Part shown: positions 9,093-16,660 of the stretch, in pieces
Layout of the letters: each line of letters starts with the position of its first letter
Numbering within the stretch: position 1 is the first letter of the stretch
DNA from: CAVQGM01 sp963712065
GTDB lineage: Bacteria > Actinomycetota > Acidimicrobiia > Acidimicrobiales > Acidimicrobilacustridaceae
Length of the DNA: 64,000 nucleotides
Direction: 5' to 3'
NCBI GenBank assembly: GCA_963712065.1
Contig: CAVQGM010000001.1
Coordinates: forward strand, 1,302,001 to 1,366,000
Translations under genes and position numbers: made by a program
Notes under the pieces: generated by a model
What the model was told of the DNA's origin: nothing
What the model saw: only the letters and a program-made list of their open reading frames with translations
Database searches by the model: none

Positions 9093-9725
9093 ATGGACCT
9101 CGTCGCCCGCCAACAGGAGATGGAAGCCACCGGCCTGGACCGGGACGACCTGCTCGACGACCCGCTCGCCCAGTTCGACCGGTGGTTCACCGAGGTCGCC
9201 GAGGCGGGCCTCCCCGAGCCCGAGGCCATGGTGCTGGCCACCGCCGACCCCGCCGGCCGCCCCTCGGCCCGCCACCTCCTGCTCAAGGGCGTCGACCACG
9301 GCTTCGTGTTCTTCACCAACTACACGAGCGCCAAGGCGGTCGAGCTCGAGGCCAACCCGACGGCCTCGCTCTGCTTCCCGTGGATTCGGTTGTCGCGCCA
9401 GGTGCGGGTGTCCGGACCGGTGACGAAGGTCGCCGCGGCCGAGTCCGACGAGTACTTCGCCGACCGGCCGCGCGGCAGCCAGATCGGCGCGTGGGCGTCG
9501 AACCAGTCGACGGTGATCGCCGACCGGGCCGAGCTCGACCGCCGGGTCGCCGAGGTCCGAGCCCGCTTCGAGGGGCGGGACGTGCCCCGTCCGCCGCACT
9601 GGGGTGGCTACCGGCTCGAGCCGGTCGCGCTCGAGTTCTGGCAGGGCCGGCCCAGCCGTCTGCACGACCGGTTCCGCTACCAGCGCACCGCGCAGGGTTG
9701 GCGGATCGAGCGCCTGTCGCCCTGA
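9093..9725 (+). CDS. pdxH: Pyridoxamine 5'-phosphate oxidase
   Basis: FMN enzyme that oxidises pyridoxamine or pyridoxine 5'-phosphate to pyridoxal 5'-phosphate in vitamin B6 metabolism. The 210-aa length is standard. Conserved features include FDRWFTEV near the N-terminus, RHLLLKGVD and FFTNYTSAKA (FMN-binding region), GSQIGAWASNQS, and the C-terminal FWQGRPSRLHDRF and WRIERLSP signature. The ATG at 9093 begins the family's usual N-terminus and follows GATACT by 6 bases, so I prefer it to in-frame codons upstream. Confidence 0.96.
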   Translation: MDLVARQQEMEATGLDRDDLLDDPLAQFDRWFTEVAEAGLPEPEAMVLATADPAGRPSARHLLLKGVDHGFVFFTNYTSAKAVELEANPTASLCFPWIRLSRQVRVSGPVTKVAAAESDEYFADRPRGSQIGAWASNQSTVIADRAELDRRVAEVRARFEGRDVPRPPHWGGYRLEPVALEFWQGRPSRLHDRFRYQRTAQGWRIERLSP

Positions 9726-9741
9726 CCGACGGCGTCGAGGT

Positions 9742-10674
9742 TCAGGGCAGCAGCGCGAGCACCTGCTCGCCGAGCAGGTGCACGTGGTCGAGGTCGTCGA
9801 TGTCGAGCACCTGGAGGTAGCAGCGCTCGGCTCCGGCCTCGGCAAAGGTCGCGATCTTGGCCAGCACCTCGCTCGGCGTGCCGGCGAGCCCGTGCTCCCG
9901 GAGCTCGTCGGCAGGGCGCCCGATGGCGCCGGCCCGCAGCTCGACCTGCTCGTCGTTCTCGCCGCAGCACACCACCAGGGCGACCGAGAACGTCATCGAG
10001 GCCGGGTCACGGCCGACGGCCTCGCACGCCGCGCTCACCTTCTCGCGCTGGCCGACGAAGGCGTCCACCGACGGGAACGGGACGTTGTACTCGCCCGCGA
10101 AACGGGCGGCGAGGGCCGGGGTTCGCCGGGCCCCGTAGCCGCCGATGATCACCGGCGGGTGGGGTCGCTGCACCGGCTTGGGCAGGGCCGGTGATCCGAC
10201 CAGCCCGTAGTGCTCGCCCTCGAAGGTGAACTGGCTGTCGATCGGGCACTCCCACAGGCCGGTGATGATCTCGAGTTGCTCCTCGAGGACGTCGAAGCGC
10301 TCGCCGAGCGTCGGGAAGGGGATGCCGTAGGCGACGTGCTCGTCGTCGAACCAGCCGGTGCCGAGGCCGAGCTCGACCCGACCACCGCTCATCTCGTCGA
10401 CCTGGGCGACGGCGATGGCGAGGGGGCCGGGGAGTCGAAACGTCGCCGACGTCACGAGCGTGCCCAACCGGATGATGGACGTCTCCCGGGCGAGGGCACC
10501 CAGGGTCACCCACGAGTCGGTGGGCCCCGGCCGACCGGACACGTCGCCCATCTTGAGCCAGTGGTCGCTGCGGAAGAAGGCGCCGAAGCCCTGCTGCTCG
10601 GCGGCGAGGGCCATGGCGAGCTGTTGACCGTAGGTGGCACCCTGCTGGGGCTCGACGAAGACGCGGAGATCCAT
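9742..10674 (-). CDS. LLM-class F420-dependent oxidoreductase
   Basis: A 310-aa luciferase-like TIM-barrel protein, probably using coenzyme F420 (family inference). The N-terminus (FRSDHWLKMGD after the first strand), the block RLGTLVTSATFRLPGPLA and the hallmark GRVELGLGTGWFDDEH are typical. PVIIGGYGARRTPALAARF is the phosphate-binding region. Substrate unknown. A TAGGGT hexamer (10683-10688) lies 8 bases before the ATG. It follows the poly-gamma-glutamate hydrolase-like gene on the same strand by 11 bases. Confidence 0.9.
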   Translation of the reverse strand: MDLRVFVEPQQGATYGQQLAMALAAEQQGFGAFFRSDHWLKMGDVSGRPGPTDSWVTLGALARETSIIRLGTLVTSATFRLPGPLAIAVAQVDEMSGGRVELGLGTGWFDDEHVAYGIPFPTLGERFDVLEEQLEIITGLWECPIDSQFTFEGEHYGLVGSPALPKPVQRPHPPVIIGGYGARRTPALAARFAGEYNVPFPSVDAFVGQREKVSAACEAVGRDPASMTFSVALVVCCGENDEQVELRAGAIGRPADELREHGLAGTPSEVLAKIATFAEAGAERCYLQVLDIDDLDHVHLLGEQVLALLP

Positions 10675-10685
10675 GGGTCGGGACC

Positions 10686-11330
10686 CTATCGGTGCGGTCG
10701 TGGGGCACCGTCACCGGCGGTCCGCCCGTCGACCGCCCGGGTCCAGGTGCGGGCCGCCACCGTCAGCGCCTCGATGAGGGCGTCGGTGTGGGGCACCCGT
10801 CCGGGCCCGTCGAAGGCGTCCCAGAACGGACCGATGCCCCGAACCCGGGGCGGGAGCTCGAGCTGCACGCCCTTCGACGGCGGTCGGTTGACGGGGTTGT
10901 CCGGGTGGAGGCCGCGGAGCTCCCTCGGGATGGCCTCGAGCTCGTCGAGCACCTCGTAGTCGGGGAGCGCGGTGCGGAGGTGGCCGGCGAGATGCCGGGC
11001 CAGGTGTCGGTTGCCGCCCCCGAGGAGCAGCGAGGTGAACATCCCCTGCCGGCCGTAGCCGTGCACGGTGACCACCACGTCGACGTGGTCGAGGAACCGG
11101 GCGAGCTGGTCGGACCGGGCCGGGTCGAACTCGGTGGACGGCACGTGCCACCGCAGGTCGTCGGGCTGGCGAACGGCGTACACCGACGCGCCACTCGCGG
11201 TCGCGGCCGTTTCGGCCACGTCGTCGGTGCCGCGCTCGAGGTTGCCCCCGTGGAAGGCCATGAAGCCGAACCGGGATCGCAGGACGCAGTCCTCCTCGAC
11301 GCCGGGGTGCGAGAGCAGGTCGTCGAGCAC
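10686..11330 (-). CDS. Poly-gamma-glutamate hydrolase family protein (DUF867)
   Basis: A 214-aa protein with the zinc-peptidase-like pattern of the DUF867/phage poly-gamma-glutamate hydrolase family: FMAFHGGNLERGTDDVAE (metal-binding His and Glu) near residue 25 and VVVTVHGYGRQGMF near residue 90. Family members cleave gamma-glutamyl polymers, but bacterial chromosomal copies are mostly uncharacterised. There is no signal peptide, so it would act in the cytoplasm. It starts at GTG 9 bases after ccdA and may share its transcript. Confidence 0.75.
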   Translation of the reverse strand: MLDDLLSHPGVEEDCVLRSRFGFMAFHGGNLERGTDDVAETAATASGASVYAVRQPDDLRWHVPSTEFDPARSDQLARFLDHVDVVVTVHGYGRQGMFTSLLLGGGNRHLARHLAGHLRTALPDYEVLDELEAIPRELRGLHPDNPVNRPPSKGVQLELPPRVRGIGPFWDAFDGPGRVPHTDALIEALTVAARTWTRAVDGRTAGDGAPRPHR

Positions 11331-11339
11331 GGGATGCCC

Positions 11340-12254
11340 TCAGCTCGAGCTCGAGCGGGGCGACGAGCCCGACGGGGTGTCGGGTGAGCTCGTCCGAGAC
11401 GGCGGCCCGGCCCGTGCCCGCCGGGCCACCGTCACCAGGACGGCGACGGCGAGGGCGAGGGCGAGGAGCAGCCCGAGGCGGACGGGCCCGACGTCCTGGA
11501 TCCAATTGCTCACGTCGGCGTTCCACTGGAAGACGCGGTCGGCCAGCCCTCCGCCGGACGTGTCGCCCTCGCGCACCCGGAGCTCGTACCAGCCGTAGTA
11601 GGCGACGTAGGCACCGGCGAGCACGAGGAGCGCGCCCGAGATGCGGTTGACGTAGGGCAGCACGGACTTGAGCCGGCGCACGAGCCCCTGGCGGGCGAGG
11701 GCGATGGCGAGCGTGAGGACCGTGAGCACGAGCCCCATGCCGAGGCCGTAGGCGAGGAACACGGCGATGCCGGAGACCACGTTGGAGGAGTCGAACGTGG
11801 TGGAGACGACGCTGACGAAGAGGGCGATCGTGCACGACAGCGAGACGAGGGCGTAGGACACACCGAAGAGGAACACCGACCAGAGCTCCTGGCTCTGGGT
11901 GCCCCTGGTGATCTTGGGCAGGTTCATGGTGAAGGTGCGGCCGGCGAGCATGAACACACCCAGGACGACGAGTCCGATGCCGAGCACGATCGTGACCCAC
12001 GGGAGCTTGTCCTGGATGGTGTCGAGCAGCGGCTCGAGCACGATGCCCAGCAGGCCGAAGACGACGAGGAACCCGGCGGTCATCGACGCGCCGACGGCGA
12101 GGGCCCGCATCACCGATCCTCGGGCGTCGGGGTCGGTGCGGCCCTCGAGGCCGAGGAAGTACGAGAGGTACGCGGGGAGCATGGCGAACCCGCACGGATT
12201 GAAGGTGGCGACCATGCCGACGCCGAAGGCGTACGCCAGCGGGGCGTCGATCAC
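11340..12254 (-). CDS. ccdA: Cytochrome c biogenesis / thiol-disulfide transporter CcdA
   Basis: Polytopic membrane protein that carries reducing power from cytoplasmic thioredoxin to extracytoplasmic thiol proteins such as TlpA/ResA. The 304-aa protein has six core helices and the two cysteine motifs NPCGFAMLPAY (first helix) and SLSCTIALF, then an extra hydrophobic segment and a Ser/Arg-rich tail. The GTG start overlaps the tlpA stop as GTGA, pairing donor and acceptor genes. It plausibly serves heme attachment to the cytochrome c domain of CtaC. Confidence 0.93.
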   Translation of the reverse strand: MIDAPLAYAFGVGMVATFNPCGFAMLPAYLSYFLGLEGRTDPDARGSVMRALAVGASMTAGFLVVFGLLGIVLEPLLDTIQDKLPWVTIVLGIGLVVLGVFMLAGRTFTMNLPKITRGTQSQELWSVFLFGVSYALVSLSCTIALFVSVVSTTFDSSNVVSGIAVFLAYGLGMGLVLTVLTLAIALARQGLVRRLKSVLPYVNRISGALLVLAGAYVAYYGWYELRVREGDTSGGGLADRVFQWNADVSNWIQDVGPVRLGLLLALALAVAVLVTVARRARAGPPSRTSSPDTPSGSSPRSSSS

Positions 12255-12904
12255 GAGGGCGGCACCGCCACCGTGACGCCGAGCTCGTCGGCGATCGACG
12301 CGACCAGCTCGGCCTCGTCGAGCTGGCCGGCGTGGGTCCCGGCGATGGTGCCGTCGGCGTCGACGAACACCGTGGTGGGCATGTTGACGCCGCCGAGCTC
12401 GGCGAGGACGTCGCCGCTGGGGTCGCGCCCGAGGTCGTAGGTGACCCCGGTGCGCTCGATCATCGCCTCGGCCGGCTGGACGCCGTCGGTGACGTTGAGC
12501 CCGAGGAAGGCGACCTGGCCGCCGGCGGCCTGGTGCACGGCCTCGAAGGTCGGCATCTCGGCGATGCAGGGCGTGCACCACGAGGCCCAGAAGTTGATGA
12601 CCAGCGGTCGTCCGGCGTAGTCGGCCAGCGAGGCCTCGGTGCCGTCGAAGCGCTCGAAGGTGAGGGCGGGGAGGGCCTGACCGGACAGGTCCTCCCCGAG
12701 GGAGGGGCTGCCGTCGGTCGGAAGGGTGGCGTTCGGGTCGAGGGTCTCGACGCCGGCGTCGTCGCCTCCACCGCTCGTGAAGGCGATCACGGTGGCGATC
12801 GTCAGGACCACCACGGCGAGGGCGCTGGCCCACAGCACGCCCCGGTGGAGGCGCCGCGGCCCGGGGGCGGGTGGACGGTCGTCGTCGGTGAGGATCGGAT
12901 CCAT
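12251..12904 (-). CDS. tlpA: TlpA/ResA family membrane-anchored thiol-disulfide oxidoreductase
   Basis: Extracytoplasmic thioredoxin-fold reductase with active site WASWCTPC near residue 115, one N-terminal membrane anchor (about residues 25-45) and the typical AhpC-TSA/redoxin core, in all 217 aa. Starts are ambiguous: I use the ATG at 12904; an in-frame GTG at 12916 would add four residues. It is the first gene of the tlpA-ccdA pair and its likely partner is CcdA. Role: keeps apocytochrome c or other exported thiols reduced. Confidence 0.92.
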   Translation of the reverse strand: MDPILTDDDRPPAPGPRRLHRGVLWASALAVVVLTIATVIAFTSGGGDDAGVETLDPNATLPTDGSPSLGEDLSGQALPALTFERFDGTEASLADYAGRPLVINFWASWCTPCIAEMPTFEAVHQAAGGQVAFLGLNVTDGVQPAEAMIERTGVTYDLGRDPSGDVLAELGGVNMPTTVFVDADGTIAGTHAGQLDEAELVASIADELGVTVAVPPS

Positions 12905-12970
12905 CGGCGGTACCACGCACGACGGTACTGCGGGGGCCGCCGATGCCGACAGTCGGCGGTTGGGGGGCCA

Positions 12971-13011
12971 CCCGTGCCCGACCGGTCGGGGGGTCTCCGG
13001 TCGGGCACGGG
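12971..13011 (-). terminator. 15-bp perfect stem-loop downstream of whiB
   Basis: Arms 12971-12985 and 12997-13011 are perfectly complementary over 15 bp with an 11-base loop. The hairpin is in the 188-base gap between the end of whiB and the start of tlpA, both minus strand. No T-run follows, so it is a GC-rich actinobacterial-type terminator candidate or a processing site. Confidence 0.6.
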
Positions 13012-13092
13012 GGCGATGACCTGCGATGGTCCGTCACCGGCGCTCGTGGATGACGTCACGCCGGCTCGTTCGGGGCCGCCGCTCGTTTCGAG

Positions 13093-13440
13093 CTAGGCGG
13101 TGCGCAGGTAGGTCCGCAGGTGGACCGGCACCGGGATGTCCGGCAGCTGGTCCTCGGGCCGGGGCTGCTTGGGTGGTCGGCCCCGACGCCGCTTGGTGGC
13201 GAGGATCTTGCCGTTGAGGAACAGCTGGCCGCCCCACACCCCCCACGGCTCCCGGCGCGCGATGGCGCCCTCCAGGCATTCGAGCATCACCGGGCACTCG
13301 GCGCAGACGGTCTTGGCCCGGGCGATGTCCTGGAGCTCCTCGCTGAAGAAGACGTCGGTCAGCGACCCCTCGCCGTCACGGCAACGGGCCTCTGCCCACC
13401 AGTCCTCGATCGGTTGCTCCTCGCTCAGCTCCGCGAGCAT
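13093..13440 (-). CDS. WhiB-family iron-sulfur transcriptional regulator
   Basis: A 115-aa WhiB-like protein. Four cysteines are arranged as C ... C-x2-C-x5-C (RCRDGEG, VCAECPVMLEC) to bind a [4Fe-4S] cluster, followed by the beta-turn GVWGG that contacts the primary sigma factor and a basic RRRGRPP segment resembling an AT-hook for DNA contact. The family is confined to actinobacteria and their phages. A GGAAGGGAA ribosome site precedes the ATG. Which paralogue (WhiB1, 2, 3 and so on) cannot be settled here. Confidence 0.95.
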   Translation of the reverse strand: MLAELSEEQPIEDWWAEARCRDGEGSLTDVFFSEELQDIARAKTVCAECPVMLECLEGAIARREPWGVWGGQLFLNGKILATKRRRGRPPKQPRPEDQLPDIPVPVHLRTYLRTA

Positions 13441-13575
13441 GGCTCTCGTTCCCTTCCGCTGTGCCCGTGTCCCTGGCGGCCTCGTCGCCGTCAGGGCCCT
13501 CCCCGGGCGTGATGGTCCTCGTCGGGTGGATGGATGGTCAGGTGCTGCGGTGGTGGAACGGCCCCCGGAGATGCA

Positions 13576-13605
13576 AGAAGGCCGCCGGTTTCCCGGCGGC
13601 CTTCT
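13576..13605 (-). terminator. 13-bp perfect stem-loop, intrinsic terminator candidate
   Basis: Arms 13576-13588 and 13593-13605 pair over 13 bp around a 4-base loop. The stem ends in TTCTT on the minus strand, so it best terminates the small minus-strand ORF that stops at 13633. It lies in the 563-base stretch between whiB and the thioesterase gene, where that ORF and this hairpin are the only features I can see. Confidence 0.6.
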
Positions 13606-13632
13606 CGGAGTTCGTTCCTCGTAGCGGTGGTG

Positions 13633-13812
13633 CTACCGGGGAACCCCCTCGGGCCGACGGGTGCGGGTGGTGTGGTCGGTGGACACGAAACCCACGAACC
13701 GCTTCTCCGCGTTGCCGTACCACGGCATGGCGCAGGCCGGCGCGACCGCACGCGAGCGCGACGCGGCGGTGTGGGCGGCGAGCCCATCCGTGATGTGCGT
13801 CGGCGTCTTCAT
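13633..13812 (-). CDS. Small basic hypothetical protein (59 aa)
   Basis: I do not recognise this ORF. It encodes 59 residues beginning MKTPTHITDGLAAHTAA and ending in a basic THTTRTRR-like tail, with one Cys and a CAMPWYGN motif in the middle. GAGGA lies 12 bases before the ATG, rather far, and a strong hairpin follows the stop by 28 bases. Gene-like signals therefore flank it on both sides, but all six frames are long in such GC-rich DNA, so it may be spurious. It overlaps another open frame on the plus strand (13661-13873) that lacks a ribosome site. Confidence 0.4.
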   Translation of the reverse strand: MKTPTHITDGLAAHTAASRSRAVAPACAMPWYGNAEKRFVGFVSTDHTTRTRRPEGVPR

Positions 13813-14003
13813 CGTTCGGATCGTTCCTCGTGCTGCCGTCCCGACCGGAGGGTCGGGCTGGTGTTCCCCCTGACCGGGTACCCCCTGCCAGGTGCCTCCC
13901 CGAGTGAGGATGCGACCGCCATGGGATCACGGTCGCAGATGGGCGTCAACTCTTTTCCGGAACCGGACCGGCGGGGCGGACGGGGCGGGTACCGTCGGCG
14001 GCC

Positions 14004-14825
14004 GTGCCCCCGTCCTCCCCCGATGGCTCTGCGACGCCCGAGCATCCGGTGCCGGCCAAGGAAGCGGGCGCCGACCGGCTGGTCCCGGTGCCCACCTCCG
14101 GCCGCATCCACCGGGCCGAGCGGCGGGTTCGCTTCGGCGATCTGCACCCGACCGGTCGGATCCGCCTCGATGCCGTGGCCCGGTACCTGCAGGACCTGAG
14201 CAACGACGACACCGTCGACGCCGGGCTGACCGACGACCTGTCCTGGGTGGTGCGACGCACGGTGGTCGAGGTGCGGGTCCCGGCGCGCTTCCGGGAGCAG
14301 TTGGCCATGGCCACCTTCTGCTCGGGCATGGGCGGACGGTGGGCCGAGCGTCGCATCGAGCTGCGGGGCGAGCACGGCGCCGCCATCGACGCCGCCGTGC
14401 TGTGGGTGCGCATCGACCCCGGCTCGGGCCGTCCACTGCCGGTGGGCGACCAGTTCGTCGCCCTGTACGGCCCGACCGCAGCCGGCCGGCAGGTGACCGC
14501 CCGGCTCCGGCACCCCGCCGAGCCCCCGACCGATGTCCCCCCACCACGCGAGCTCGACTGGCCGGTACGGGTGGTCGACCTCGACCCGCTGGGCCACGTC
14601 AACAACGCCGCCACGTGGGCCATCGTCGAGGAGGTGCTCGAGACGGCCGCCGTCCAGCCGCCGTGGCGGGCCGAGCTCGAGTACCGGTCGGCCATCGAGC
14701 TCCACCACCGGGTCGTCGTGCGGCACCGAGCCCGTCCCCACGGTGGGGTGGAGCTGTGGGCGGTGGACGGCGAGGGCAGGTCCGGCACCTTCGTCACGGC
14801 GACGGTCACCCCGCTCGCCGGCTGA
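14004..14825 (+). CDS. Acyl-ACP thioesterase (FatA/FatB-like)
   Basis: Double hot-dog thioesterase, 273 aa, expected to release fatty acids from acyl-ACP. The first hot-dog has RFGDLHPTGRIRLDAVARYLQD, the second DLDPLGHVNNAATWAIVEE, where Asn and His of HVNN are the usual catalytic residues. GTG start at 14004 follows TACCGT (13990-13995) by 8 bases with no Shine-Dalgarno. It converges on the serpin gene with 7 bases between stops. The acyl chain length cannot be deduced. Confidence 0.88.
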   Translation: MPPSSPDGSATPEHPVPAKEAGADRLVPVPTSGRIHRAERRVRFGDLHPTGRIRLDAVARYLQDLSNDDTVDAGLTDDLSWVVRRTVVEVRVPARFREQLAMATFCSGMGGRWAERRIELRGEHGAAIDAAVLWVRIDPGSGRPLPVGDQFVALYGPTAAGRQVTARLRHPAEPPTDVPPPRELDWPVRVVDLDPLGHVNNAATWAIVEEVLETAAVQPPWRAELEYRSAIELHHRVVVRHRARPHGGVELWAVDGEGRSGTFVTATVTPLAG

Positions 14826-14832
14826 TCCAGCG

Positions 14833-16128
14833 TCAGCGGCGCGGGTCGACCACCAGCCCCAGCTGCAGGATCGCACCCGTGTCCACGTCGCGCACCACGA
14901 CCAGGAACGGGCGGTCGACGGTGAAGCGGGTCGCCGTGGGGCGACGGCCCGAGCCGATCGTGACCACCGTGGTGGCGTCGGCGTCCGATCCCTCGGGCCC
15001 GGCGCTCACGAACGTCTGGTGGGGGACGTCGGAGACGGCCAGCGGCTCGTCGGTGGTGATGCCGCTGAAGTCGGCCTCCCCCTCGGCGAAGGCGACGCCG
15101 AGGCCGATGGCGGTCAGCGCGTCGTCGAGCGAGAGACGGGTCGTGAACGCGAAGGAGGGCAGTGAGACCTCGACCGGCGCTCGGCGCAGCGAGCGGACGA
15201 TGCGCTCGAGCTCGTCGCCGGTCAGCTGGTCGACGAAGGTGTCGAGGGTGTTCTGGTCGGGCACGACGACCAACATCGCCAGCTCTCCGCCGACGTAGGG
15301 AAGCTCGATCGCCTCCCATCCCTCGCCGCGGCCGGTGCGCAGCTCGCCCTCGCTGGACGCCCTCATGGTGGGGACCGGCACGGCCCGACCGTCGGCCAGC
15401 CGGAACGGCGCGTCGACGGCGTCGTCACCGGGGAAGGGCACCAGCCACGGTGCGCGCACGGCGAAGGCGCTGGCCGCCACGAAGCGGGTGGCGGTGGAGA
15501 ACGTGCCCCTCGGCACCAGGTCCTCGACCTGGCCGTCGGTGTCGTTCGCCACCCAGCGGTTGACCGCCTTGGTGGCCTCCTCGGGGTCGGACAGGAAGTC
15601 CACGGTGCGCATGCCCGTGTCGTACTGGCTGCTCAGCACATCGAGGAAGGACGGGTCGAAGCGGGTGTCCTCCTGGGCCCACAGCGACGTCGACGAGTCG
15701 AGGCGGATCCGTCCCCGGCGAAGCGCGCTCTCCCGGGTGCCCTCACGGGTCGCCAGCGCGGCGTCGAGGGCGTTGAAACCCTCGTCGACGTCGGCCATCC
15801 CCGCGACGTGCAGCACACGGTCGAGCTCGGTGCGGGTGCGGTCGCGGGCGCCGACCCGGCTCATGGCGAGCACGCGTGCCGTCGTGTACGGGGTGATCGC
15901 CACGTTGCCGTCCTCGAGGTCGGCGACCCCACGTAGGAGGTCGGTGCCGAACGCGTTGACGGCGTCGGCGGTGGGCGCGGCGGCGCGGGCGGGAGCGTCG
16001 ACCCTCGGCTCGTCGCTGCGACGGGAGGAGCCGGTGGACGGCGAGCAGGCAGCCCCCAACGTGATCGCCACCACGAGACCGGCGAGCCACGAGATGGGGC
16101 GCAGCGGTTGGCCGGCGGCGCGGGGCAC
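14833..16128 (-). CDS. Serpin-family protease inhibitor, predicted lipoprotein
   Basis: A 431-aa serine-protease-inhibitor fold protein. An N-terminal signal peptide ends in the lipobox LGAAC, so it should be lipid-anchored outside the membrane. The core includes the serpin helices (VNRWVANDTDGQVEDLVP) and the C-terminal signature FTVDRPFLVVVRD. The hinge and reactive-centre loop lie in a Gly/Asp/Ala/Thr stretch (near GSDADATTVV); the probable P1 region GSGRRP is arginine-rich, which would suit a trypsin-like target (inference). GTG start 6 bases after TAGCGT. Serpins are uncommon in bacteria. Confidence 0.9.
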   Translation of the reverse strand: MPRAAGQPLRPISWLAGLVVAITLGAACSPSTGSSRRSDEPRVDAPARAAAPTADAVNAFGTDLLRGVADLEDGNVAITPYTTARVLAMSRVGARDRTRTELDRVLHVAGMADVDEGFNALDAALATREGTRESALRRGRIRLDSSTSLWAQEDTRFDPSFLDVLSSQYDTGMRTVDFLSDPEEATKAVNRWVANDTDGQVEDLVPRGTFSTATRFVAASAFAVRAPWLVPFPGDDAVDAPFRLADGRAVPVPTMRASSEGELRTGRGEGWEAIELPYVGGELAMLVVVPDQNTLDTFVDQLTGDELERIVRSLRRAPVEVSLPSFAFTTRLSLDDALTAIGLGVAFAEGEADFSGITTDEPLAVSDVPHQTFVSAGPEGSDADATTVVTIGSGRRPTATRFTVDRPFLVVVRDVDTGAILQLGLVVDPRR

Positions 16129-16134
16129 GGGCCC

Positions 16135-16159
16135 ACGCTAGGCGGCGCACCCGTAGGAT
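16135..16159. promoter_or_regulatory. Divergent leaderless-type promoters, serpin / DUF779
   Basis: Minus-strand TAGCGT (16135-16140) is 6 bases before the serpin GTG. Plus-strand TAGGAT (16154-16159) is 7 bases before the GTG at 16167. Neither gene has a Shine-Dalgarno. Confidence 0.5.
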
Positions 16160-16166
16160 GGTGGGC

Positions 16167-16628
16167 GTGCTGGTGCAAGCGACCGACCGAGCGGCCGAGG
16201 TGGTGGCGCGGGCGGTACGGGCCCGGACCGGGCGGCTGACCATCACCATCGGCACCGGTTGCTGCGAGTCGACCGCGCCGTTCCTGTACGAGGACTTCTG
16301 GCCCGGACCCGACCAGGCGGTCGTCGGCGAGGTCGCGGGGGTCGAGATCTACGCCCCCGAGTACCTCCGGTCGATGTATCCCGACGACGACGGCGTGGTG
16401 ATCGACGTCTACGACGGCATCGCCGAGTCGATGTCGATCGAGACCGAGTGGGACTGCCGACTGTTCCTGCGGGGCCACGGGGTCGACGTCGGCGGCGACG
16501 CCGGGGTGTGCGCCGCACCCGGTGCCGGGCGGGAGGACGACGGCCCGGGCCTGTTGGCCACCCGCTCCCCGGCCTCGTTCGTGACGGGCGAGATGCCCGA
16601 GGCCCTGCGCCGACCGCGGCTGCGGTGA
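16167..16628 (+). CDS. DUF779 domain protein
   Basis: A 153-aa member of the DUF779 family, often found beside aldehyde dehydrogenases and of unknown biochemical role. The characteristic block TIGTGCCESTAPFLYEDF with a Cys pair is near residue 30, then GVEIYAPEYLRSMY. After the domain there is a loose tail of about 45 residues. I place the start at GTG 16167, which follows TAGGAT by 7 bases; ATG 16158 in the same frame overlaps that hexamer. It is followed 32 bases later by an aldo/keto reductase that has its own promoter motif. Confidence 0.82.
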   Translation: MLVQATDRAAEVVARAVRARTGRLTITIGTGCCESTAPFLYEDFWPGPDQAVVGEVAGVEIYAPEYLRSMYPDDDGVVIDVYDGIAESMSIETEWDCRLFLRGHGVDVGGDAGVCAAPGAGREDDGPGLLATRSPASFVTGEMPEALRRPRLR

Positions 16629-16648
16629 CGGCTGCAGCCCACGGGGCG

Positions 16649-16654
16649 TAGCCT
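16649..16654 (+). promoter_or_regulatory. Leaderless-type -10 element of the aldo/keto reductase gene
   Basis: TAGCCT lies exactly 6 bases before the ATG at 16661; no Shine-Dalgarno is present. Confidence 0.5.
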
Positions 16655-16660
16655 CCCCGC

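Noticed and set aside
13661..13873. 70-codon plus-strand frame in the whiB-thioesterase gap
   Set aside because: No ribosome site or -10 hexamer at a useful distance, and it overlaps the better-supported minus-strand small ORF.
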